From assembly GCF_001039355.2 (NCBI RefSeq), contig NW_019775269.1:122001-186000 (forward strand): a stretch of DNA of 64,000 nt. Reading direction: 5' to 3'. Position 1 is the stretch's first letter; each line of letters starts with the position of its first letter. Positions 48,701-59,712 of the stretch are shown piece after piece. The DNA is from Lingula anatina. Taxonomy: Eukaryota; Brachiopoda; Lingulata; Lingulida; Lingulidae. Both the position numbers and the translations under genes were made by a program. The notes beneath the pieces were generated by a model. It was not told the DNA's origin. It made no database searches and saw only the letters and a program-made list of their open reading frames with translations.

Positions 48701-51700
48701 TTCGCCAAATGCTTGAATATTATGCACACTGTGTGTGTGTGTGTGTGTGTGTGCGTGTGTGTGTGTGTAATCTGTGTGTGTGTACATGCCTGAGTGCATT
48801 TGTTGGATATGTGTGTGTGGTTTGTGTATAAGTGCATGGGGGGAGGTTGATATTATAGATTAATAATTTGTTATAGACTTACTAGTCTTGCTACTCTCTA
48901 CAAGTAAACTTGATCAAAGTTTTATTTTGCCTTTTGTCAGCCAAAATTTGTCTAGCTTACTAGCTCACAATGCCTCATCACCATTCTCAACAATTTCCAG
49001 AATGCTTTATCTTTTCTTTTATGATAACAAAATTATGCATTATATGTAAGTCAAATACTTATTTTTCAGCATGAATCTATATGATTTCGTAGAGTTTTTG
49101 AAGAGCCTAGGTCTAGTCAATGCAATCAATTTAGACGGTGGTGGATCAGCTACTTTCATAGTCAATGGATCGTTGAGCAGTTATCCCTCAGACAAATGGT
49201 GAGTTTATACACAGGAATGGAACATGTAGTATTTTGCCTTTCACAGATAATCCTCCATTTTCTGAGATAATGTTTAAATCATTGCTTGGTTTTGTAATAA
49301 AAGTTTAAGACGGCAAATTGTCACTAGAGGAAGATTATTTTTCACATAATTGTGGATTTTTTTTACCATGTCCCTGATGCATTTTTGTCTTTAGCATTTT
49401 GCAGTATGTACTAATGGGTTTCTGTTCTGGCAGTTGTCCTTCTTTTTCAAATGCTTATGCAGTAGCAAATCACTTGTATTAGCCATTTTTTAGAAAGGAT
49501 GTAGACTTCTTGGGAAAAGAAACATGTATATAATGCTATCCAGAGCACAGCAAAATTCTTAAAGAGGCTATAGTAACACTGTACACAGTGTACAGTGGCT
49601 GCAAATAGCATTTCAGCATTCTTGAAACATTTTATTATGAAATTTACCTAGTATTTAACTGAATGTTATTCTTTTTACAGTCCAGACAACCCAACATTTG
49701 GCTGTGAAAGAAAAGTGTCAACCATTGTATGTGCCCACGAGCCTGAATGTCAACCATCCCATAATTGTAGTGGTCATGGAAACTGCGTGGGGGGTATTTG
49801 TATTTGTGATGAATATTGGATGGGACCATCATGTGACCTGCTGATGTGTGGGGTTCACAACTGTAGCAGACAGGGAGTGTGCACGGAATGTAAATTGACA
49901 GTTTCATATTTAATTTAGTTTTTTTCTTATGATATATTTGATAATATTTCAGTGTACATGTGGTTAAAGTGGCATATCTGTTGGTGATGAAGAATTTATG
50001 TTATATTGTTATAAAAAATAGTTGGTATTTTTAAAATCAAGCATTTGTCAAATTTCTAGTGTATATTTTATCATTAATATGTGTTTACCATATTAAGTAT
50101 ATGTTGCATAGACCCTTTCAAATTAGGTTGAATTAGTTTTTTTTTTTTTTTTTTTGTAAATAGTAATTCCCAGGTAAAAAGGTAAAAATGTAGATATATT
50201 TTGAGTGGTTATTTCTCACATTTTTTACCTATTTTTCTAGCTGGTTGTGACTGCCACAAAGGTTGGCTTGGGGAGCAGTGTAATGAGCCATGCACAGAAC
50301 ATAGATATGGCTATCAATGCTCAGAACAGTGCAGGTGCCAGAACAATGCCACTTGCAGTCCTGTAGATGGCAGTTGTGTATGCAAGCCAGGCTACACTGG
50401 TCTTTTATGCACAGAAAGTATGTAAAACATGTTAGATTGAACAACTTTCAAATATTTTTCACTTCCATTAAATGCTATCTTTGTCAAAGATAAAAATTTA
50501 AAAACCAAAAGTCCCATTTACAGGTACTGTTTGGATTATTGTCACACAGTTTTTGTAACCTATGGTAATATTTTGTTTTACATGGAACTTTTTATTATTC
50601 CAGAATGCCCTTATGGGTTTTTCGGAGAGTCATGTAAGAGCTTGTGTTACTGTGAGGACAGTTGCTCCTGTAACCACATAACTGGGGAGTGCAATATTAC
50701 AGCTGATGTGGATGCTGACTTATTTCAAGGTAAGATAAGATACTTTTTCTCTTCTCTATGTGTGTGTGTGNTAAATCATTGCTTGGTTTTGTAATAAAAG
50801 TTTAAGACGGCAAATTGTCACTAGAGGAAGATTATTTTTCACATAATTGTGGATTTTTTTTACCATGTCCCTGATGCATTTTTGTCTTTAGCATTTTGCA
50901 GTATGTACTAATGGGTTTCTGTTCTGGCAGTTGTCCTTCTTTTTCAAATGCTTATGCAGTAGCAAATCACTTGTATTAGCCATTTTTTAGAAAGGATGTA
51001 GACTTCTTGGGAAAAGAAACATGTATATAATGCTATCCAGAGCACAGCAAAATTCTTAAAGAGGCTATAGTAACACTGTACACAGTGTACAGTGGCTGCA
51101 AATAGCATTTCAGCATTCTTGAAACATTTTATTATGAAATTTACCTAGTATTTAACTGAATGTTATTCTTTTTACAGTCCAGACAACCCAACATTTGGCT
51201 GTGAAAGAAAAGTGTCAACCATTGTATGTGCCCACGAGCCTGAATGTCAACCATCCCATAATTGTAGTGGTCATGGAAACTGCGTGGGGGGTATTTGTAT
51301 TTGTGATGAATATTGGATGGGACCATCATGTGACCTGCTGATGTGTGGGGTTCACAACTGTAGCAGACAGGGAGTGTGCACGGAATGTAAATTGACAGTT
51401 TCATATTTAATTTAGTTTTTTTCTTATGATATATTTGATAATATTTCAGTGTACATGTGGTTAAAGTGGCATATCTGTTGGTGATGAAGAATTTATGTTA
51501 TATTGTTATAAAAAATAGTTGGTATTTTTAAAATCAAGCATTTGTCAAATTTCTAGTGTATATTTTATCATTAATATGTGTTTACCATATTAAGTATATG
51601 TTGCATAGACCCTTTCAAATTAGGTTGAATTAGTTTTTTTTTTTTTTTTTTGTAAATAGTAATTCCCAGGTAAAAAGGTAAAAATGTAGATATATTTTGA

Positions 51701-52250
51701 GTGGTTATTTCTCACATTTTTTACCTATTTTTCTAGCTGGTTGTGACTGCCACAAAGGTTGGCTTGGGGAGCAGTGTAATGAGCCATGCACAGAACATAG
51801 ATATGGCTATCAATGCTCAGAACAGTGCAGGTGCCAGAACAATGCCACTTGCAGTCCTGTAGATGGCAGTTGTGTATGCAAGCCAGGCTACACTGGTCTT
51901 TTATGCACAGAAAGTATGTAAAACATGTTAGATTGAACAACTTTCAAATATTTTTCACTTCCATTAAATGCTATCTTTGTCAAAGATAAAAATTTAAAAA
52001 CCAAAAGTCCCATTTACAGGTACTGTTTGGATTATTGTCACACAGTTTTTGTAACCTATGGTAATATTTTGTTTTACATGGAACTTTTTATTATTCCAGA
52101 ATGCCCTTATGGGTTTTTCGGAGAGTCATGTAAGAGCTTGTGTTACTGTGAGGACAGTTGCTCCTGTAACCACATAACTGGGGAGTGCAATATTACAGCT
52201 GATGTGGATGCTGACTTATTTCAAGGTAAGATAAGATACTTTTTCTCTTC

Positions 52251-52305
<55 letters not shown>

Positions 52306-52360
52306 TTGTATGCCCGTCACTATGTTCATGTGTGTTGGGTATGTGTATTTTTGAACCTCT

Positions 52361-52419
<59 letters not shown>

Positions 52420-53291
52420 TCTGTCTGTTTGTGTGTGTGTAAGAGAGAGAGAGAGAGAGAGAGCCAGTAATTATCTCATTATAAATCATATTATTTGTTT
52501 TATAGTTGGAACCTGTCTTGCTGAATCTCGTATTCGAAGGGAACATTTAGTGAAAGATCAGTCAGAGCAAATGAGGTAGGCACTGGTATTTATTATAAAG
52601 ATATACATTTACCTGCTGTGTTCAAAGATATTCTAATGCTGTGTGTACCTTTACAGATTGCTTTCAAGATCACAAACTTTTGGTTCAGAGAATGTTAACC
52701 AGGGATTATTCTAGAGTTCATGAAGAAGAGAATTCACAAACTGAATAAAGTGGTTTTTGTATAGCTAGACCATTTCTTGTTATGTGTTGGCTGAATTTTT
52801 TTCATCTATATTACTATTTGTCTTACATAATATGTATCGTTCATTTTTATCTGTAGTTTGTTTTTATGTGTAATATTAGTAAATATGCCTGTATTACTGT
52901 CTCACTAGTTTTTCATATCCTTTGTGTAGTTTCAGTGTCCACTTTCTTGTTAATCTACTTATTTATTTATTCATTTATTAATTTATTTATTTTGATATCT
53001 TTGTTTCTTTCCAGTCAGCTTCTGCTTACCGTGGTCATCCTTTCCATCCTAGCTGCCACCAGCATTACCATCAATATATCTCAGGTTTGCTTTTATGCAA
53101 TATGCAAAAAGACTAAGACTAATAATAATAAATACCATAAGCTTAGGCGTATACCCAAAGACTACTACATGGACAGTGAGGATGGGGATGATGAGGAAGA
53201 GATGGATGAGGAGGAGGAACTGGATGAGAGTATCACAGAGACTTCTTTTTTAACTGGAGGTTCAAAGTTTAAACATGCTCCCAAGTCATGA
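45713..53291 (+). CDS. NAGPA: NAGPA, mannose-6-phosphate uncovering enzyme, 11 exons
   Basis: N-acetylglucosamine-1-phosphodiester alpha-N-acetylglucosaminidase: removes GlcNAc from GlcNAc-phosphomannose on lysosomal enzymes in the trans-Golgi, exposing the mannose-6-phosphate tag. Exons: 45713-45795, 46384-46799, 47178-47271, 47823-47956, 48532-48640, 49070-49198, 49681-49889, 50241-50417, 50604-50729, 52506-52575, 53015-53291; 607 aa when the repeated copies of exons 7-9 are ignored. A signal peptide (SLLCYLILLLSAVLA) precedes a probable propeptide ending RYVR before DCQP. Family blocks: EPLRTFSVVEPGGPGG-type (here DPLRTFSVVEPGGPGGC), AANAGFF, SARTALGHD and AINLDGGGSATF. Two or three EGF-like modules follow (exons 7-9), then one membrane span (LLLTVVILSILAATSITINI) and a tail with YHKL plus an acidic cluster. 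Human NAGPA is 515 aa. Confidence 0.95.
48730..48768. repeat. (GT)n microsatellite in NAGPA intron 5
   Basis: GT alternation with one C interruption. Confidence 0.9.
49274..52269. repeat. ~1.5-kb false tandem duplication of NAGPA exons 7-9
   Basis: About 49274-50770 is repeated at 50772-52268, with offset 1497 falling to 1496 after a poly-T length change. The copies are separated by one N at 50771. The left copy breaks off inside a TG microsatellite, while the right copy reads through it. Exons 7-9 reappear at 51178-51386, 51737-51913 and 52100-52225. Exon 9 ends in phase 1 but exon 7 starts in phase 2, so a real tandem copy spliced in order would shift the frame. This supports an assembly error. 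Confidence 0.9.
52256..52465. repeat. (TG)n and (GA)n microsatellites in NAGPA intron 9
   Basis: TG run at about 52256-52301, GA run at about 52368-52416 and a second GA run at about 52442-52462, separated by short unique sequence. The first is the site where the assembly broke. Confidence 0.95.
52657..52714 (+). CDS. NAGPA: Candidate alternative terminal exon of NAGPA
   Basis: A good acceptor (CCTTTACAG) at 52656 is followed by a frame that continues from the phase-2 end of exon 10. It would add RLLSRSQTFGSENVNQGLF and a stop at 52712-52714, with a poly(A) hexamer AATAAA at 52744-52749. Used instead of exon 11, it removes the membrane span and cytosolic tail and would give a secreted or luminal soluble enzyme. 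No transcript evidence is available, so this is a prediction. Confidence 0.45.
52744..52749 (+). terminator. Candidate poly(A) signal for the short NAGPA form
   Basis: AATAAA 30 bases after the stop codon of the candidate alternative last exon and upstream of exon 11. Confidence 0.45.
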
Positions 53292-53325
53292 AAGCCAGTT
53301 TCAAAGATTCAGATTGAGAGGAGGG

Positions 53326-53435
<110 letters not shown>

Positions 53436-53470
53436 GAGTGTGGGGGGGAGAAGAGAAAAAACACAGAGGA

Positions 53471-53909
53471 NNNNNNNNNNNNNNNNNNNNNNNNNNNNNN
53501 NNNNNNNNNNNNNNNNNNNNNNNNNNNNNNNNNNNNNNNNNNNNNNNNNNNNNNNNNNNNNNNNNNNNNNNNNNNNNNNNNNNNNNNNNNNNNNNNNNNN
53601 NNNNNNNNNNNNNNNNNNNNNNNNNNNNNNNNNNNNNNNNNNNNNNNNNNNNNNNNNNNNNNNNNNNNNNNNNNNNNNNNNNNNNNNNNNNNNNNNNNNN
53701 NNNNNNNNNNNNNNNNNNNNNNNNNNNNNNNNNNNNNNNNNNNNNNNNNNNNNNNNNNNNNNNNNNNNNNNNNNNNNNNNNNNNNNNNNNNNNNNNNNNN
53801 NNNNNNNNNNNNNNNNNNNNNNNNNNNNNNNNNNNNNNNNNNNNNNNNNNNNNNNNNNNNNNNNNNNNNNNNNNNNNNNNNNNNNNNNNNNNNNNNNNNN
53901 NNNNNNNNN
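53471..53909. other. Assembly gap inside AG-rich microsatellite
   Basis: 439 Ns between AG-rich sequence on the left and a (GA)n run at 53910-53947 on the right. Confidence 0.98.
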
Positions 53910-53950
<41 letters not shown>

Positions 53951-55861
53951 GAGGAGTGTAGGTGGGAGAAGATAAAACACACAGAGGATGACAGTAAGGG
54001 TAGTATTGTAACTTTTTACAAACCGGGGGGGGGGGGGTATTATAGTGAAATTTTACTGTTTAGAAAGTTAATCTGATTTTTTTGTTCTTTGTCAGTTCAG
54101 AATCCATTGCAGTCTGTTGTTTCATTGAGATTGACTTTTTCTTTTCCATGTAATTGTTATAATTTTATAAAAGCAAAACAGAGATTTTTAAATTTAATAA
54201 GTTATGTTGAGACGATCTTTGATGTATAATTAATGAGTCCACGTATGACGCAATGCTTATTTGCCACGTGTACGTTTCTCCTACAAATTCAGTTTCATTG
54301 TACACACCATGTAAATGTAGGTATATGTGGGCAAGTGAGAATACAAAACACTGCAAAAATATCATTACAACTTTCATCTCATCATGGTAATATTGCATGT
54401 CCAAATTATCTAGAAATCCAAGTAAATTTTCAGTTAATATTTGACATAAGAAAATTCATGTTGTTCGGGAGTTTCATATGAAAGATACAGCACTAAAATG
54501 TGCTTGTCAGGCTAATTACTTTGAAGGCACTGTGAAAATTATTTAAATTTCCATATTAAAATTATATTAGTGATCCAATTTCCATTCTTTATAATATTTT
54601 CTGATTATGATGCTAATTCATTTAAGTGCAATATTTTATGAAATAGTGGTACTTGTTGTGGTTGCATCTGGCAGTTTTTAATTGTAAATCATTATTGGAG
54701 TTACAGACTGCTGTTAAATATAATAGTCTAATTTTATATTCCAGGAAAGCCAGTTGTGAAATTCATTTTTTCTGAATCAATTTTTATGGTGCAAGGTCTC
54801 AGCACATTACACACAAAGAAATTTTTCTTTTTGTTTTACGTATCTTGTCTTAGAATTTTTCTTAACGAGTCATGTTACGTTGTCTTGTGGTATTTTTATT
54901 TTTATGTCATGATTAAACGAATTCATACCAGACATGAGCTTTTTCTGTGGAAAAGTGGAATTACGCTTTTTTAAATTCAATTCTGATGGTTTCTGAGATT
55001 TGTCAAGGTTAACACTAAGTGTTGGGCCCCATGATAATTGTTAAAAAAATTATTTTGAACCTAGGCTCATGTCTGCCTACCTTCAAACACCTTAACGTAA
55101 ATCTTGCTTTAAAAAAGAAACTTACAGCAATATTACTTGTTAATAAAAAGGGGGTGAAATGATGCCACGAAGACAAATTTATGGGCATATTCATTTTTTT
55201 TCGTAAGGCAATGGCATTTTATTAACAAACACTGCCTGAATATTTAACCATCACGTGCATCTAGTTAAACTACTCCACTCTTATTTGTAAGGTCGTTATC
55301 TTGAAAATGGCATGAGGGGCTGATATCATACTTTGAATCATTTTTCCTCTAGTCAACCGGTTTAGTGTAACTAGATGAGATATGATACATTTTGTTAGGA
55401 AATTACAAAACATACTTTGCTTAAACAAAAACCAACAAAAAACGTAGTTATGCCATGTTTACAAATTAAGTTTATACCGTTTAAGTGCGTGTCACGACAA
55501 AACGACTACAATATCTATAAAAACAATAGCATTTTATTACAATCCAATCCATACAAAATTAAAGATATATATACAGAGATTCACTAATTTCCTCGTGATA
55601 TTATCAATCATACCATCCATCAAGCCACTAACCGATTTATACAGTTATTCATACTCATACACAAAGCATGCTACATAAGCTACATGCGGTAGATAAGATA
55701 AACGTGATAACTGTTGGTTTTAGTCTAGTGGGATTTCCACAAAAGATGAATGGTAGGGGCATTTTGGGGTAAAAGTTGGGAACCAGGCTTAATAGCATAA
55801 TTTTGGGATGCTGAATCCGATTTACCCGGTTCCCAAGCGAAATTTTGCGTTTTTAACAGTC

Positions 55862-56380
55862 TTATTTGCAAAAAAACAAAATGGCCGCCAGATTTCCTAT
55901 TTTCTGCAATATCTCTGGAACTAGACAGGCAAATATTACAAATGAAGTGTCTTAACCTATATTTTCAGGGTCGAGGAACATTATTAAGATGTTTCTGTTA
56001 GAATTAGATTTACTCAATATTCCAAAATATGCAAATTAGGATCGCCATTATTGAAAAACCATTTTACTTCTGTATCTCTGTAACTAGGCAAGCAAACATG
56101 ACAAATGAATTGTGTCTACACCTATGTTATCAGGGTCAGGGAATGTGATAAATCAGATGTCTTGTCTTTTGGGTAGCACTGACTTTGTGAATCATGTCCG
56201 AGTAGCACCTTTTATTGTTTCTTCCCTGTATCTGTCAAACACAAGTCAATCTGCTGATAGTTAGAACCTGCCTTCAGAACTGCTTTTGCGTTAACTAGGC
56301 AAGCAAACATGACATTTTAAGTGCCCACACCCATGTTTTTAGCATTAGGGAAAGTGATTAAGACATTTTCACTATAATCA
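55862..56380. repeat. Degenerate tandem repeat, about three ~180-bp units
   Basis: Three successive blocks share the order TATCTCTG(G/T)AACTAG(A/G)CA(A/G)GCAAA, then A(C/A)AAATGAA, then ACC(T/C)AT(A/G)TT, then AGGGTC(G/A)(A/G)GGAA: near 55908, 56072 and 56286. The third begins at GTTAACTAGGCAAGCAAACA. Divergence is high. No coding potential. Confidence 0.65.
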
Positions 56381-56799
56381 AATCAGCAATGAGTGCTACA
56401 CTGTCACACTGTAGCAATTATTCGAATCTGAATTGAATTTTGCAATTAAATACTGCGCTGCCATTGGGATGTAAACATATTGGATCACACAACTGCCCCT
56501 TTTACCTAGATTTAAAAAAGATTACCTTATTAATGCAATGGAGGGATTTGCCGAATCATGTAATTCATGTGATGCAATGTACAGACCTCACATTTAAAAT
56601 GGATTTTTTCAAACATATTTTCTTTTTTCCCATATATTAGTAATGGATGAAAAAAACACTTGTTATCGTGTTCGATATGGATTTAATAAATCAACCCGTG
56701 TGAATACATCATCAAAAATTTGATTTAAATACGTATTCATATCAGCGTTATAAACAGCGCATGGATAATTTTATAGCTGATAACAACGAGGTATTAAAT

Positions 56800-57400
56800 T
56801 CTTAAGAACTCGATATTATCAAGAATATCAGTTGGTAAGGATTTTCTCTCACACAAAAGAATCATCAAGACAAATGTGAAAAATGGAAACTGATAACAAC
56901 GCGTGCAGCCTCTTCTAGCTGCAACCAGAGCCCTCATTCCATGCAGAGAGGTTTCTGAGAGTGTGATCCAGTGTTGTGTTACACGCATTAGTCAGAGATT
57001 GCATAAGCTTGTGCCGATTTGTAGGCTGGACGGGTAAACTCTTGATTCTGCTAGCGATTTATGCCCACTGGTTTTCTATAGAATTCATGTCAGGGGAATT
57101 TCGTCGGCCAAGGCAACTGGTTTACCTCTTGGTTTTGCAGAAAAGCAGTTATTGCATGGGCATGGTGTGGTCGGGCATTGTCATCTTGCAGGATGAAGTT
57201 GTCCTGGAAGTACCTTCTTGCAAATTGCAGCAAGTACTCTCTAAAATGTCCCTGTATTTTATCTGGTTCAAGTTTCCGTCAATTGCCACCAATATTGTTT
57301 TGGCTCCAGAGTGGAAACCGGCCCATACAGAGATACTGCCACGGCCACAAGTCACTGTAGTGTGACACAATCCTCGTGCAGTAACTCGTCTGGAAACATN
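56800..57400 (-). pseudogene. Dead Tc1/mariner-type transposase fragment
   Basis: Minus strand. The C-terminal half of a Tc1-like DDE transposase can be read across frames. TCGRGSISVWAGFHSGAKTI leads into VAIDGNLNQIKYRDIL (around 57350-57240). A frame change follows, then DNFILQDDNARPHHAHA (around 57195-57145), which carries the second catalytic Asp with the family NARPH signature. After another break come LPWPTKFP and MNSIENQWA (around 57115-57065), the third catalytic site region, and then a tail MRALVAARRGCTRCYQF (near 56930-56885). Frameshifts and the single N at 57400 mean it is inactive. The N-terminal DNA-binding half and terminal repeats were not identified. Confidence 0.8.
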
Positions 57401-59656
57401 CCTTTTTTCAAAAATCTCACTAGACTATTTAAACCAGTAGCCATTTCTCTCTTCTATTAAAGCAGGTAAGGTATTTCATTTAATTGGACGATTGCCGATT
57501 TCACGTGCGTCAAATCAACGACCGCCACAAAGACCTTATTCCTTTGGTTCCTTTTTTTTTTTCACTCGCTTTATCAGAGTTTGATGATAAACATGGCGCA
57601 TACTGGTTGACATACGTGGGAATTTATTTCTTCGTGTGGGCCATTTTTTTTTTCTATTTTCAGAGGTCACTATTGTAAAGCATTTTGTATAATCTAAATT
57701 ATTAACTCTCACTGAATCGATGAGAAATTATCGGGAACAATCATGTTTCTACATATAAATATATTATCTTGGCCAAAGCAAATCAGTTTCAACCTTTGAC
57801 TAAACACATACATGTAGTATGTTAGCGTTAGTTCAGTTATACTTTACAATAAGTAATAAATGGAAATGATATTCCAGAAATACCGTCTTCCAGGTTTTGT
57901 TTAGAACCATTATGCCGGAAAAATGTCATACATTTTCCCTTAACCTAGGTCACAGCAAATTACCGCCAACAACATAAGCAAAATATAATGTAACTTTATA
58001 AACTGGAGAGTAAGGCTAAAATTTCATGAAATACGAAATAAGTCTTCGAGACTTAGGTTGAGTCCATTCTTTCTTTTACTTTAGCCAAACTACACGAATA
58101 ACATGCCTCTACCTTTTCCATTTCTCATTCTTTTAAATATACTACACGCATAATAAATATGACATTCATTCCTAACGTTCAAAAAAACACACTGAAATTG
58201 ACGCTTCACCATATATGTTAATAGAACTTTGTTCGATTTCATTACACGTAACAACACATCATTTGTTCCCTTCACTCACAACACATAGAATCACTCACAT
58301 TACATGATAATGCAGGGGACCTTATCTTCCTTCATTTTAATCTGACCGTGGTACAGAATTTCTCGGGTACCCCGAGGGTCTACCACTGGTAGTGCCATAT
58401 AAATCTGTCCGAGTAAAAAACTGTGCATCTGCATACTGATAACTTAACCGACTGCAAATTAACCGCCGAGTTCCATTCAGTTTTTCGACGTGATAGCTAG
58501 TCAAAGCAAACATTGTAAATTATAATTCTCTGGCTGTAGCGCACGGAATATTTGCAATGTGCGCTCCACGCCTTTCTCGGGGGCAGAACCTGCAAGGCTT
58601 TGCTATTAATGTTCATCGCTTTTACTAAGGATAAAGTTTTAATTTCCTTAACGGTAGTCAAACTTGCAGATTGAAAACAATTTCTTAACAAAAATAAAAC
58701 TATAATCACATTTTTTATTATTAAATGTAATGTATTCTATATATCCTATTATTTATATCAAATCTGCCAATGAAACTTCAGTGCTTCAGGGATCATTATC
58801 ATAAAAAACGAGACCAACAAGCCCACTGAGAGTCAGGGTGACGTAACGCCTCGTTCCCTCACCGTATCAGGATTAATCGATACCTAGGGCATTCAGGTAA
58901 CTCAAAATATTTGCCTAAAATACCGTTGTGTGGGTCTGCCGCACACATAGATATCTGATAAAACTGTGATTATTGTGATCAATCAGTGCGATTATCATTA
59001 GGGGGTTATGATAACGATTTGATTTGATTAGCGCGCAGGCTATATGGCAGTCTACACATAAACTGGCAGAATCAGCATGACCCCCCCTTCCCTACTTAAA
59101 GTGCTCTGGTGGTGCTTAAGTCATTTATTAATATATATTTATGTCGCTTTGTTAATGTAGTAGCAATCTAGGGATTGCACTTGAAAAATTTTCTTTTCAG
59201 ACTCTTCAACAATTCTTTCACATGGGAATGCAGCGTTTTACTGATAAAATAGGGTGGACCATTTATACGCCACCAGTTTAAAAATTAGGCAGTAGCACAA
59301 AATATTTCACCACAGTAACGTTTGATGCTCTAGGCCTACAGTGAGATCGAGCGCACACAGAGGCATGCATATACTGGATAATACACCTATCTAATCACTT
59401 TCACTGATAGCGCAGACGGAAGAATAGTTCTAGGTTCTCATGTGAACTCCGTCACTTCGTCTAAACTTACCCTGAAATTTGTTGTCGATATGGGTTTGTC
59501 CATGCCAAAATAACAACAACGCGCACCACTCTCAATCATGTACCAAATACAAATAATCACTAGTTCTTCACATGTAGACGTTTCTACAGAATATAAGTTT
59601 TCCGAGGACAAAAATGCCTACATCTCAGCTAAAAGTGAATCCTGCATCCGGTCTAA

Positions 59657-59697
59657 GAAATAAATGAATAAATAAATAAATAAATAAATAAATAAAT
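59657..59697. repeat. (AAAT)n microsatellite
   Basis: About ten AAAT units immediately downstream (on the gene strand) of the LRR gene stop codon, hence in its 3' untranslated region. Confidence 0.95.
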
Positions 59698-59712
59698 GCG
59701 TACATTACACCG

